From the NCBI RefSeq assembly GCF_047948215.1, contig NC_134455.1, positions 106,348,495-106,412,494 of the forward strand: a stretch of 64,000 bases of DNA. The letters are read 5' to 3'. Numbering within the stretch: the stretch's first letter is position 1; each line of letters begins with the position of its first letter. Of the stretch, positions 24,756-39,700 are shown one piece after another. The translations under genes were made by a program, and so were the position numbers. Source of the DNA: Lycorma delicatula. Lineage: Eukaryota > Arthropoda > Insecta > Hemiptera > Fulgoridae. Under the pieces are notes generated by a model, which searched no databases, was not told the origin of the DNA, and saw only the letters and a program-made list of their open reading frames with translations.

Positions 24756-27700
24756 CTGGAATAAATCATGTCAATTTTTAAAATCTAATATGGGTAATAT
24801 ATTAAAATATCATAAGAAATAGCAATTGTAAGTACTGTTGCATTGGTAATAGGATAATACATGGTCTATTATTTTCTAACTACTTTTTAACCCTTTGATG
24901 ACCAGACCTTTTTTGAAGATGGTTAAAAATAAATCACATTATTATTATTATTGTAATAAACAATACAATGCATTATGGTGACTATTTGTAAGCTTGTGCT
25001 AAAAAATTTATAAAATTCTTCATTACCAATATTTTATAGCAATCTTTTTTTTAATTTTGGAAAGCCAGTGCACTACAAACTAGAAATATGTTTTGTGGTT
25101 ATATCTTATTTGAATAGTTTTCTAAAGATTAAGAACACGAAAACCAGAAAAAAATGAGTTTGAAGTCACTTAACTCAAAATCAGGAAACAATTTTACTAT
25201 GGGAATCATGATTTTTAGAAATGTTTTTGTGTTAAACCTGAAAGTTTCATGATTTTTGGCAAGAAATTGATTAATTTTAGTTAAATTTAGATTAGAACTG
25301 TCTATACACAAATCACTATCAGACTGAGGATTCCTAGGTTCCCAATCAATTTCACTCAGTCTTTGAAATATATTGCTCATTTTGCGTATTATAGCAACTT
25401 AATGATAAATATTACTGGGAAAAAGAAACCATAGCACCAAGATGAAACAAATATAGTGTTACGATCCAAATGTCACAAACAACTAAACACAATGTTCTTG
25501 GCTCATCTACATACTATGCAACACACCAATAAATACAGTACTGTTAAAAACTAAATACATAAAATAAAGCATTCCTTTTGACTCTGGACAAACTCTGATT
25601 TCATGGTCAACTCAAAACAATAACAAACAAATGAAATTTACATATTATGCATTGAATAAGATTAACGTTCTCTAAAAATAAAAACATAAATTCATTAGGT
25701 TCAAAGTAATAATTATTTTTGTTTACCATCTGAATATTAATTGCGATGTCACATGCGATTTTAAACAATAACAAATGTAACCTCTTGTAAGTGAACCATC
25801 ATGTCTGCCATGATAACCAAACATGTGATCAGTACCAACCTCAATTTGACAATAATGAAATTTTGCCAAATTGTCTTTCCCATATAAAATGAGATTGATG
25901 AAAAAATCACCAGTTGGTATTTTTAGCAAATAACTGAACCTGACAATACATTGACAAGTGGTCTTCATAATTCAAAAGAAAGAATAACCTCTTAATTAAA
26001 ACCGTAAGGTATATTAACTTAAACACAATTGCATAAATTTCATTTTTTTTTATGAGAAAGTTCCTTAAAAATGTTTCTTACTGATAACTTTAGTATTGAA
26101 AACTTTTAATATTAAAAATTGTACGGCCTATTTTTACAACTGGAATATATTTGAACTTATTTGTTGCTCTCATGGCTTAGAATAAGACTGTTATAATGTA
26201 CTGATAAATGACTTTATAAAATTTTAATATTTAGAAAAAAAAATTGATTTAAACTTAAGGTTAAATTTACCCACATACCCGTGTGGAGTATGTGCGCACT
26301 CTAATACTTTTCCATTTTTTCATATCTTTACTTATTTTTTATGAAGACAAATGTTTCTTCCCTTCTGAATTTATTGTAAACTACTTTTTCCGCATGGACG
26401 GCAGATTTTTTTTAAAGAATACTCACATAAAAAAAAAAAGTTAAAATAAACTTTATAAATAAATAAAACAATTTTTATAAAATGTGCAAAACATTGATAT
26501 GCAATTCTTTTCAATTCTGAAATTTTGACTTAAAGTTGCCCCTTAAACTTGACAGTATATTCAAATTTTCTAATGATATTCCTACTTAAAATAACAACTT
26601 TATTTTTCAGATAAAAATATAGATTACATATAATTAATTCAAAATACACTCTGAGAAAAAACTATACTTACAATTAAGAAACATGCTCCAATCATGACAG
26701 CTTTCATCCTTACATCCAAATCCATAGGAAAAGTTATCCCAAAATAATCAGCATCAGTGAACATTTCTCTAAGTAGACCAGCCCATTGTTTTGATATTTT
26801 ACCTACAACTTGACTTGAATCTTTTGATAATATCTATAAAAAGTAAGGTTAACATTTAAAAACATTTCTAAAAAATTCTTTTGCAAACTGAAATGAAAAG
26901 AAGGAAGCTAATAAATATATATGAATTTCTATAAATTATTCTTTTGATTATAATTTCAGATTTGGGATAAACATACTTTTATTAAGAAATGAGATTGATG
27001 ACATTAATAAGTGAAAAAAAAAATTATTTCTTGGATGGAATCATACATGGGACTAGCTGATCTAGAAGTCATCTTGTTAACACTACCAATGGGCCAGACT
27101 ATAATACTTTTTGTGGAATAATAGAAAATGAGGAACTTAAAAAAAATTATATAACTAAGAAATCTGCACGTACAACAAATATAAAATAAAGGCCACTGGT
27201 AACACACACCAGTCACTGTTACATGACAGTGAAGGGTTACAAATTAAATTATAAAAGAAATTAATGTCAGAAAATAGTAATAATAGATATGCAAAAACAA
27301 TCTATTTAGTAGACAAATTAAAAAAAAAAAGTAAACAACAAAAGGGATATCATTAAAGCAGCTTTCATGAAAAATAAGAACACGAGAGAAGACCAAATTA
27401 AGAATTAATCTTATCTTACTGAGGAAATTAAATTAATTTCAACAGTTGAAATTAAAAGAACTGAAATGAAAAAAAACAGCAATTAATTAAGTTTTTTTCA
27501 ACAGTAATGAAAAGGAAAAACCAAAAACGGTTAGCTCCTCTGTCAAATGACTGCAGAAAAAAGTATGTAGTCTAATGTCCTAAATAAATTTAATGCAACA
27601 TATGCTTTGATCTTGAATTTAACAAGGGCAAAACTGAAAACCAATTTAGAAAACAAAAGTCACAGATTAAAAAAAAAACTACACAGACTTTCTGTATTAA

Positions 27701-30700
27701 ATAATTAGAGATTTATTGTTAATTCTTCTGACTTACTGGTGTAGAAAAATAATAATAATTCCTAAATTACAATACTTTTTTCAATTTTCAATAAAATATA
27801 GAGTTGAATAATATTTCCACCCTATATTACATAATCTGTATGTAAATAATAAAACAAAGAAATAATGAACTGACTGTGTTAACCTACCAATCAAATGACT
27901 TAATTGTCTTATTACAGTACACAAAACAATAATTAAACCATGTACTGTATGTATAATTTAATCAATTATTAAATTTGATATGTTAAAAAGTTATATACTA
28001 TGTACATAACACAGCAGTAGCATAAGATGAAGTTCCAACTCAAAATAACATTTAAAATTAATAAGTAAATATTGGAAAAAAGATTCTACCACAATATTGT
28101 AGAAAAAAAATTCAGACAATAAATTTATTAGAAATATAAATAAGGCGAATAACTTAAAAGGAAGTAAATAAGGAAGGTGGAATTGTGTTCTTAAGCAGCA
28201 GATAATATGAATAAGTAGATATTAAGTGATGGAATATGATATGATAGATTATGATATGCTGAAGGTATGTCAAGTGCAAAACTAATTAATGGGAAACAAG
28301 AGGATAGAAGAGATTGTAAAGTAGCGCAAACGGAAAGTGACGTGTAGATTCTCCTCAGTCCACCAATAAACTGAAGGGCATTACCTCCTGATGTAACATT
28401 GGGGGAGATCATCGCAGGCCTAGATCAAACAGGGAACTTTCTCTTCTGTGGCAGCAACCTCATAACTTTATGAAAGTTAAGTCCCTCAGTAAATGCATGA
28501 GTGTCAATTCTCCTTACAATCCAGCCATGTAACAGGGGCCATCCAGGTGCACTCTGTCTATTGTCCTCCATGGTCAAACATATTGCCTGGTAGTCACTTC
28601 CAGCAAAATCCTCCGATACCTGCCAGTCACCTATTCTCGCTGCATGGGTGGAGGTGGCAAAGATAACATCAATTGTCAATCCAAAGATGCCTCTCTGGTA
28701 GGTAAGTAAGTATTCCCCTCATTAATACTCTAAGTGCAGGGATGCAGCCATCTCAATCAACAATCTACTTCTTGCATCTGTTCTGGTAGAGCCCCATGTC
28801 ATCGACCACACATTGACATCGCCCGCAATCAATGCAGGTCATTGTGTAGCTATGTCTCCAGCAAGTGCAGACAATACATCCTTGAACCATTCAGTGCTCA
28901 CGTTAGGCGACACATAGCAGCTACATACATAGATTCTGGCAATCCTGGCCTGAACAAAACCATACTCACATAATGACTCAAGAATCAGCAGAGGAGAGAG
29001 CACATCCATATGGATGATCCACTATCCACCGACTCCAACTAGTCTGCACCATGTCAGGCTGGATATGGTTTGGAGATGATTGCTATATCAGCACTCATCT
29101 CCGACACACTATGTCTCAAATATCTTGGGCAAGTGACAAGTGATTCAAATTTATTTGAACAAACTTCATTTCTGGGTAGAAAAACACCCGCGGTCCTCAG
29201 TACTACTTATAGTTGCAAGACCCTTAGGGCACACAGCGGTGCCCATCAGTCTTACATATCAGTCAACTAGGTCTCTTCCCACGCTCAGCAACCTGATGGC
29301 CCGCTTCATCACATCCCAACCCCATAAGGGGAAGGCACTTACCTTGCGACATTACCAGTCGCCACACCACCCTCTCCATTCCAAGCCCCGAGAGGCTTTA
29401 CTAGAGGTCGGCCTTTAGATCCTCTAACTGATTACATCTCATAGTCATCAGCCAGGCCTTGATCAGGATCGTACCGATGTAAATGCCTCAGCAGACATTT
29501 GCATCAGTAAAATACAAATCAAATTTCGCCTTCACGTAGGTCTCAAACGGACATCTTCAAATTCATCCTAACATGATTCCCTCAAACTAACTGACTGAAA
29601 CCGCGGAAGTGTGAATCCTGCGCCTAGTACAGATTTGACAACATCGTTTGTGATTGTGAATGCCTCAGAGAACGAACCAGTTTAAAGTTACATCAATGCT
29701 ACACTCATACCATTCAAAATTATGTTTTACGCAACATAGAAATTCAGACCTACACCCAATTTAGGTCATGTAACAAGGGGAATGACAGTCTGTGCAGGAG
29801 CCGAGGACAAACTCTGCACCCTTACCCGGTCCCATCATGATGTCTCATGTGACATTACCAACTCACCATCACAACCGCCAGTGGTGGAGGGAAGCCACGT
29901 CCCCAGTCACACGTGTTATCATACCCTGGCGGCACAGCCAGCCCCACCAGAGGAAGCCCCAAAGCGAATCACAAACAATATTAATATAACCGTGGCACAA
30001 TGCCAATGCCCCTACCTCCAACCAATCCAATGCAACAACCTAGCCATCCAGGATCCTACCTCGATTAAACTCCCTCTTCAGACCTACACACAGCAAGGGC
30101 ACGAAGAAAACCAGCCACTATAGACCACTCCTTGCGGATCATCCAGCTAATACGGAGATCCAGAAAGGAATGCATCCTCTCAAGTTCCCTAACAACTTGT
30201 GAACGTTTGACCTTGTATCGAGGATAGACATAGAGGACGTGGTCCACTGTATCATCTGTCCCACAATCTGGACGTTGACTCGAATCCACCAAACTAAACC
30301 TAGCCAAACTCGCCTGAAAGACACCATGCCCGGAGAGAAACTGTGTGATATACTGATTGGGAGAGACCTATCCAATCACACCTAAATCAGACACTATAGG
30401 AAATATACCATGCGTGTAACGACCGTGGGGGATTTGTTCCACATGACCTGCCAAGACGCAAGGCCCTGGTCTTCAATTTCCTGCTTTTGTTTTAACATCA
30501 GTAGGATTTACCTTGGAAATGTAGCATTCCTTACACTCATTAGCCAAGATATCTTTTGGTTTGACTCCAGCTATAACACAGACTGCCTCCTGCGAGACTG
30601 TTTTATAACTGCCTTAACAACCAGCAAGAGGGGTTGCTAAGCCCGCATCAAAATGTCTGCACAATACCTAAATGCCATGCGGTGACCCCAGACAGGTGCA

Positions 30701-33700
30701 ACATACAGCATAATAGATTTGCTAACATCTTTTTAAAGGATTCGCATGGTATGGTAATTCAACCCCCAATCGGGATGAATGACTCTACGGATTCCATAAA
30801 AGGCATCAGCAGCATTTTTTGCTATATACTGTAGATGTTCCTTGAACTGAAAATTCTCATCACGGATAACACCCATGTATTTTTGAGTCGTAACGTACCG
30901 AATGGGGAAACCAGCCATCTAGACCTGGATTTGTCGGGTAGCAGCCAATCGCCCTTAAGCAAATAATCATTGTGGTTTTCTCTAGGCTGAAAATCATCTT
31001 ATGTTGTAGAATCCACAGTCAAGAGTATCTCACAAGCATGAGCAGCTCTGAACTATACCTTGTTCCGCGAATCCTCTTCAATCAGTAGCAGCGCATTGTC
31101 AGCATAAGCGAGAAGTGGCATCCTCAGTGCTCTTGCCCTACTGAAACCATACTGGTTGTCCGTTCTCAAATTCCTTGCCAATCACGGGCAGGAAAGTTAG
31201 TGGACGGTAAGAACTAATAGGATATTTGTTGCTACCTTTGAACAACACCCACTCTTCACACTTCCAACATGCCGAAAAGTCGCCAGTGAAGAGCAACCTA
31301 TTGTATATTTTAGTTAGAGGGCCAAGGACTACTGGAAGCGCTTGGGCAAGGAGCTCCACTGTGATACAATCATATCTGGAGGACTTGTGCCATGCCATAC
31401 TACAGATCATCTGGCGCACTTCTGCCTCTGTTATCTCAGAATTTAAGTCGGTCTTGAAAACTGCGACTTCCTGTCTGACACGCTGGTGGTATGAAACCTC
31501 ACCCACCATATGTCATCCAGAAACAAATCATTCAGCAAAATGTTAATGAAATGGTCCTTATCAATTACCATACCTTGCAGGTAGACAAGGCTGACAAGAG
31601 GACATCTTTCCTGCACTTATATCCAAGGGCTCTATACACAACACCCCAATGATCTATATTTCCTTGCTCCTGAACAAAGGAACACCAGGAATTATGCTTG
31701 GAAGACCTAATGCTATGAAAGTACCTAGCCCTTGCTCAGTGGTAATCTGCAGTTAGGGTCACACGCCGCTCAGGATCACCCTCTTGTTGTGCAGCCCTTC
31801 TGAGTCAGTTCACAGATTGCTTCATTGCTGTCAGATTCCAAGACCACCAACCTGATATATGTTCCTGGCCAGTGCCTCTAGGAATGGCAGCTTCAGCCGC
31901 CATCACCACTGCAGAAGTGAAATTTTCTGCCAGGACATCTAGTGGCAGGCCGTCAAGGTCTCGAGAAAAAAATTTCCAGTCTGCCCTCTTATGCAAAAAG
32001 TGCTCCTGGCAAACAAGAAAGTGTCCCTCATGGTCATCGTGCAGCTCATCTGCTATTTCAAAAAGTATCAACCGATGATCACTAGAACAGTCATCGACCA
32101 CAGACCAGTCAAGGACCCTATCAATGGTGATGTCAATATTTGTACCTGAAAAGGTCCTTCGTCCATTAACCGTACTGACATAAGTGGCCAACTGGTCCAT
32201 TAACCGTACTGACATAAGTGGCCAACTGGTCTGCAACATTCAAAACCTCAAAATTGTGCTGTGCAATGAAACTGTCAATTAGGCCACCACAATGATCAGT
32301 GATCCCACTGTGCCAAAAAAGCGACTTCGCATTAACATTGGCATGAATAAGGATTGGACCATTACCCACAATATGAAGGATCCTTCCCCATCTTGCTAGG
32401 TGTTCCTCAGTGGGATTCCTGTATTAGAAATATGAACTAATAACTATCTGTAAGGTTCTGTCTGCGAATGGCAAGTCTGACCACAACATGATGCGCATCA
32501 GAAACGTGCTGAATAAGACACTACTAAGCGACTTCCTGCATAGAATGGCAGACATACAGGTATGCCCTAAACAAAACTTTTCCCAGCTCTGAAAACCAGG
32601 AAGATCACCCATAATTACATATGGGTGCTGCAGAAGGACAACATCGACGCTCCATCTCTCTTCAATCTCACCTAATTCAACCTGGACTACACCTGCACCC
32701 CGGGCATTTAGATACTAACCATCAAGCAATTAAAATACAGCGCAACAGCCCTTACGTAACAGTCACACTCCCTACTAACAACTGGATGCTCATGATTCTT
32801 GTGCAACCTCTTACAGTTAGCACAGGTCGGAGCCTTGGACCTATGTGAACAATCATCACACTTGTGGCCCTCCTTGCCACAATGGCCACACACCAAGGCA
32901 AACTTACAAAATTTAGCCCTGTGACCATATCTGCAGCAGTTGAAACATCTTTGGACATCCACATATTCTTTTACTCGGTAGAACCCTACATCGATAAATA
33001 GTCTGCCTACAGACATACATTTTTGAAAGAGACCAGAACTTACCTCAAAGACTCTGTGATATTTCTGGGTATCATGCCTACCTGTTTTAAAGACCAACCT
33101 GCAGTCCCGCCGGAAGGCGGCTTCATCCAAATCACTGTTCTGTTCCCTAATGAGGGACAAGACATCTTCGTCAGTCAGGTTTTGGTCAATATCATAGGCT
33201 ATAAAACAGGGTCTATGCGTTTTCTTCAGGTCTATTTTTACATTCAATCACTTAACCGCAGTGGAATCTCTAACTGCCTGAATGGTCTCCATATCATCCA
33301 CTACCACATAGATGTGGTAGTGGATGATACCTTTCCAGTCTCTTTAATGTTCCTGATTTTAAGACCTTTCCGGTCACCCTGAAGTGCAACCTGGAAGTCT
33401 TTCTTCAGCTGACTGCTGGACACAGTTGAGCCCTTCGCCCTATTAACAAATGCAACCTCAGGTTTCTTAGAAGACTGGCTGGTTCCATGTCTGCCCTTAC
33501 CACCTTAGCATACCTATGTGGTTGCATTACCTATGTGGGGGCTGGTTTCTGAGCTACAGTTATTTCTTTAGGCCATTAGGCAAGATTTTTGAAACCCTTG
33601 ATGACAACTGTGAAAGCTACTCGAAAGAATTCAAGTTGAGGCAATAATTTCTTCTTGGTAGCAGCAAAAGTACACTTGGGGTTTGCTAAATAGGAAGACA

Positions 33701-36700
33701 AGCCACCCAGTTCTGCCAAAACATCATGGGCCAAAGGAGCAGAACTGCCATGCCTGCCTCTGGCTTGCAAAAACTCTTCAATAAGTGGGTTCATACCTTC
33801 CCGGGAGGTCATCCCTATATCTACTTCTGAACTATCCTTATCAGGACCAGTGTTCAAGGAGGTCGAAAGATAAAGCTCTGGCCCGCCCTCTGGCTAGGCT
33901 TCTTTCCTACTTCACTAACATCTGTCATGGTCGGAGATGCCCTGACCTAACAATATACAAACAAAATGCTCACTGTATTCCTTCTATTTAGAGATATTGG
34001 GCACAAGCCCATAAGCGTGATGACTACCTGCAGCGAGCCACAGGCAGGTGGAGACCTGTATTCTTCTGTCACTCTTTGCTACTACTGGATCAAATGTGTG
34101 AAATCAAAGATAAACAAACAGTTACAGATTACAGCCCCCGCTCTAAAAGAGCATGAACAGGACTAAGGATAAAGGGCTCTTTGCTCGTAAGAGGGACTTG
34201 CGATCAGGAGTCGTTGCCACTCTTTTCGCCACTATGAGGTGAGTGCTTAAACAAATTGTGCACCAAATCCTCTGAATCCCTGTGAAAAGGGTATGAATCG
34301 TCTTAACAGTAAGGGCGCAAAACCGTTGTAACAGTTCTCAGAAAGCAATTGCTATTGTTACTCTACCTTTACTCATTTTATCAGTGGCCAAAGCCGCAGG
34401 GAGCCAACACATGTGGCAATCTTAGTCTCCCTGATGGAGATGCCAGCAGCTTCCATACTGGTCAACTCCATAATTCTTTCAAGCCCCCAGAGTACAACCT
34501 TGGAGTCAATATCTTTCTCAAGATCATACATAATGTTGCATCTTTATTTTAGACGTGATATTACTCTCCTTGAAGGCAGAAGTCATCGCCTGTTTCAACA
34601 ATCCAACTGCGTCCTTTTCTTCTTTAACCTATTTCTCCATGGCATTCCCAGCCTTTTGGACTGAGAATTTCCATAGCACTAGGCACCACTACATCAGTTT
34701 TGAGTGTCCTCAGCAAATCTGCATATGAGGTAGTCACTCTACTCCCATTTCATCACCAACTAATCTGGCTTCCAAGGTAGCTGTAAGAACATTCCTGGCC
34801 ATCATCCCAGAACCCCTCAGAAGCCAGGACACCTGTGGGTGTCTGGCCGCCAATTCGTCAAGTAGGCAGCCAGCAGTCACCTTATATAAATCCACTGCTA
34901 CCACTGTATTCACAGTACCACCTCTTCTGTCAGGCAGGCAAACTACCATACTATGAAAGGCCTTTTCAGGCCAAGGCTTCTTTTTAAAGTCAACGAGTTG
35001 CTGTGGTGGTACCCATTTTCTAGCTGGGCATCCAGTCATCACAGTGTATTTTATAGCCCTTTTAAGATTTTTTAACATTCTGCAATATGCACTGATATTT
35101 ATAGTAGTACTGTGATCATTAAATTGAAAACATTTTTGTTTGAACTTCTTCAGTCTAGGATATTATGAATACCGCCATCGCACTGACTGCTTTCTCGTGA
35201 TGTTTTAATAAGAAATCCAGGTTTCATCTTTGGTAACAATGTGATCTCAACTAACAAAAGATTACTTAACTATTGTTGCCAACAGCTAACTCTACTCATT
35301 GAAATAACTGAACTATGAAGTACCATCTGTTTATGTGGAAAATTCAAAACAGACCTTACTTTAATTATACACCTTGTAAATGATGATAATAATCATATAG
35401 TCAAACATGATAGTATCATTACTATAATGGTAAAAGTACAAAAGCAATGTTCACCAAATTTAATTGAAAATTACGATTTACTACTATTTATGCAGAAGAA
35501 AAACTGTAAGAGCCAGTTCATAAAACCATATAAACAAGCATTTAAATAAAAAATTCATTTTTCAAATATCATTTTTTTATTAAATAAAAATTTTAATTCA
35601 TTATATATATATATAAAAAAAAATTATACCTTAAATTCAACATCTCCACACATGCTGAACGTACAGAAAGGTCCTTCTATTCTGAGGATTGAATCTCCAG
35701 CAGCATTTTTTATTGAGAATTGTGGAGTTAAAATACTCCATTCTTGTTGAATAGAACCAACCAAACATCCAGGTGGAGCAAACACTTCAATTGACTGTAA
35801 ATGGACAAATTAATATAGATTACTGATAAAAACAATAAAAAGAAAGGTAGTTGATATTATTTACAAAATTTATCATAATTTTTCAGGACTATAATCTGAA
35901 AAAAATCTTTTATTATTATCTGCGTCAAAATTTATAAAATTATTTTTATGATTAAAATTGCTTAATATTACCATTAAATCAAAATTCATTCAATCAAATA
36001 AAACTTTAATTACAGTAACTATAAAAGTAAAATAAGCAGGCATATACATATTTAGAGGGGAGGCAGCTGCCTCAAGATGGAAAAAAGTATAAATAACAGA
36101 TTTTGCAAAAATTAAACATTTTGAAAGAAACTAATTATTAAAAAATTACTCACTAAATTCATGAATGTTATTTAGTTACAATTGGCAAAAACATTTAACA
36201 AACTCATGTGTAATGAAGCATAAACCATGTAACATTTTCATGGTGAGATGAGGGCCTACTTTTTTCCTAGTAATCAGTACTTTGGATGAACAATTAAAAA
36301 TACTTCAAAACTTGGCTAAATATTGCTTTTGGCAATTGCTTGTTTTATATAACAGTAAAATCTGCTCGTTTCTAGTTTATATTGAACACATCAGCAAATG
36401 TTTAACTACCTTATGATACATTTATGATTATGATACAGATATATAAAAATATCTGTTTTGGGGTCCCGAGTCCAAAAAAGTGATTTCTAAAAAATGTCTG
36501 TATGTCTAATACACTTTCTATTAATGATTCTACCATAAGTTTTTAATGTTATAATGATGAGAGCCATAATTTTGAATTATGCTCAGCTAGTATAGTCATA
36601 TACCATGTAAAACTAAATTTTGACAAAAATGTCAGTTATAACCTTCCTTGTCAAACCAATACAGCGAGATAAGACAAGAATGGCATATCCCAGTCAATTG

Positions 36701-39700
36701 AATCTGCAAAATCATTCATGACGGACATCAAACTTCACTAGTCTCATGAAAATTATTAGAAAATAAGCAAAAAAACACTGTCCTCAATTATTTTCTAGGT
36801 CATTTTTTCTGGCCCACATGATTTACCACTCAGAGGCAAATATCTGGATGAAGGTGTACTTATATGCAATTTAAACATCAAAGTAGGCGATTCAAACCAA
36901 AAGACTATTTTGAGCATGGACCAAAAAACACATCATAACCATCACCTATCATCCAAAATGAAATAATTGATCTATGTGGTGGAACAACCAGGGAACACAT
37001 TGTCACAAGAGTTAAAAAAAGCTTGTGTTTACAACTTTTTGGTTAACAAAACTGCAGATATTTTGGGTAAAGAATAGCTGTCTATTGGATTATGTTTCTT
37101 TGATGAAAAGGCCAAGAAAATCAAAGAATTTTTAGGCTTTGTAGGGCTTGAAGATATTCCACCAAACCCACCGGGTTGGTCCAGTGGTGAATGCGTCTTC
37201 CCAAATCAACTGATTTGGAAGTCGAGAGTTTCAGCTTTCAAGTCCTAGTAAAGGCAGTAATACTAGATCATGGATACCAGTGTTCTTTGGTGGTTGCGTT
37301 TCAATTAACCTCATATCTCAGGAATGGTCGAACTGAGACCATGTAGTCTTATACAATACACTCATAAATATCATCCTCATTCATTCTCTGAAGTAATACC
37401 TGAACAGTAATTCCCGGAGGTTAAACAGGAAAAAGAAAAGAAAAAAGATGTTCCACCATGTCTGGAAAAGAAGGTATGTAAATAATTTTGAGACAAAAGT
37501 ACAAAAAAGCAGTCTACTTCCATTGCACTTCTCACAATATTAACCTTGTTGTGAAAGATTTAAAATTTATCCCAGAAATTTGAAACTGTGCTGGATGGAA
37601 CTATCAAGGAGATAATCACATTTTTTACGGGTCCATTTTACGATGTAAGCTTATTGCTATCATTCCTAAATTGTGTGAGACTAGGAGGTAAGAAAAATAC
37701 AAGAACATCCATGCTTTTAAGGATCACTTTGTTGATATTGTTAATGCATTGGAGACCTTAATTATAGAGGGAAATACAGCAACAAAAAAAAATTCTTATC
37801 AAATGCATATGTAAGCAGTGGAGGGAGATCTTCGTTTATTGTTAAATATTCTAAATGCACTTCAATTGAAGACATTTGACACATCCTAAAACAACCAGCA
37901 CATTCAAACTATTCTTGACATGACACGAGTTCATCATGAAGATCGGAGAACATCACGACTGCCATCTTAAAAGAAGCAGGCGATATTGCAATGCATGTGA
38001 ATGTTGATATAACCACCACTCACATTGCTGGCCAACAGAAGCATAGAAGCAATCATGCAGCCAAAAATCTATCCAAATTTTGGAATATTTCTTTACTTGG
38101 ATTCCATCATATCATCTTTGAAAGTCAAATTTTCCATAGACAAATTGCCTGCATTTTCATTAATAAATTTCTATCCGAATAATATGAGGGGTGTTTCATT
38201 AGAGGAATGGAATGAAAGTACTTCATCTTGTGCAACATTTGACAATTTAGAAAGCATTGAAGGAGAAAGGAAATTGTGGTTCAAAATGTGGAATGAGGTA
38301 CTGGAAACACCATACATAAATGAGGCTTTAAAAAGAGCCTCATTTATGTATTCCCAGCTGTTACAAAGGCTCTGCTGATACTGCTTTCACAGCCCTGCAC
38401 AAGTACTATTGACCATTCATTTAGCTCCCTTCATCGAATTAAAACATAGCTACAAGCACAATTGGTGAAACCAGGTTAAATGGGTTAGCTATGTCAGGCA
38501 TTCACCACCAACGGGTTTTCGCTAAGAGCAATTAGATGAAGCTGTAGTTAGAAAATTTGCACCTAATCCTTGCAAACTAGTATCATAAAATTATTTTTTT
38601 TAAATAAATATTGTATTTCTCCGTATGTTATTATGTATAGGATAGCATGAGCTACCATGAACTACCATGAAAGAAGTTAAATTTAGAAAGCTGCTCTCCC
38701 TTCCGTTTTGAGCTAGATACGCACCTGTAAGCAAGTTAATATTACCAATAATACAAAACCAAAATATTCTGGTCAGGTTTCCTTTATTAAAAATTAAATT
38801 TTGTGAAATAAACTCGTTAACTTGAGAACGTAAAATTTCAAATGATCAAAGAACAATTGAAAAAATTAAGTGATATTTTATAAGTAGTAAAGCAGCAATA
38901 AACAACCTCATTTCAATAAATATCATTTTTCTAACTATTTAATTAAACAAACTGGATGTGCAGAGTTCACACTTCTATAATTTGTTTCACGAAACCATGC
39001 AGCAAACCAAAACATAACAGTATGATGATATGATTTTAATTTAATTTAACGGTATCCACCTGAGAAAAAAACATTTCTTTTTACTTTTTATCATAAAAAT
39101 GAAGTAAAATAACTAGAAATAGAAAAAATAGGAAATTGTGATAAAATTATACATTTATTGAAAAAATAAAAACTTTAAGAAGGTTTTTCATAATTTTCAA
39201 TTTTATAAAATAAAACGGAAAATATATTCATTTCAACATATTTATTCAATAACTAATAAGCTGCTGTCTATTGAATTTTTTGTCTAATAAATTTTTTCCA
39301 AATTTATCACAATATCTTCAATAATATTTTCACGCAAACTGACCGCTTCCTTTAATTTTTTCTTTTTTCTTCTTTAATTACATGTTGAATATAATTTTTC
39401 CAAGCATTTGCATCTACTCTATTTACACCTTCTATCAATAGTTTTTACACCACTTAACTTAAATGTTATTATTACTCCCAATTCAGCCTTTGACTTGTGC
39501 CTTACTAATTCTATAAGATTAAAATTAGGAATTTTTTCAGGTAATGAATGGTATGGCACACTATCTATTATTACGATAGGGATCCTTCAGCAACAATTTT
39601 TTTAAACCACTGCATAAAATTGTAATCTTTCATTTCATCATGATACTCTTGGGAAGATCTGGACTCAAATAACCATAAACCAACGTTCAAAAATCCATTT

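Larger units (their letters stand above)
30065..35080 (-). mobile_element. R1-like LINE element A, nearly full length but broken
   Basis: A two-ORF non-LTR retrotransposon on the same strand as the host gene. In order of its own reading: ORF1 (gag) from 35078 to about 32700; endonuclease about 32600-31800; reverse transcriptase about 31509-30730; C-terminal zinc-binding end about 30400-30065. Element DNA is clearly GC-richer than the surrounding intron, so it is younger than most relics here, or came from a different compositional background. It is inactivated by a 34-bp tandem duplication in the endonuclease, loss of reverse-transcriptase motifs A and B, a YADD-to-YADN change and several stops. 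The family call rests on the ORF1 zinc knuckles, the endonuclease (NAKS..W, SSDHRLI) and [17 protein letters not shown]1 and TRAS-type LINEs are the closest match in memory. Confidence 0.85.

Noticed and set aside
29782..30123. A proline-rich 113-residue plus-strand protein
   Set aside because: It is antisense to LINE sequence, overlaps another frame of similar length, and shows no family resemblance. The higher GC content makes long chance frames likely here.
32708..33247. A host CCHC zinc-finger gene (CNBP-like)
   Set aside because: The three knuckles sit at the end of a gag-like domain, followed on the same strand by endonuclease and reverse transcriptase. It is LINE ORF1.
37165..37240. 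A tRNA gene
   Set aside because: A- and B-box-like sequences are present, but the acceptor stem does not close, and the body continues for 200 bases to an A-rich end with target-site duplications. It is a SINE.
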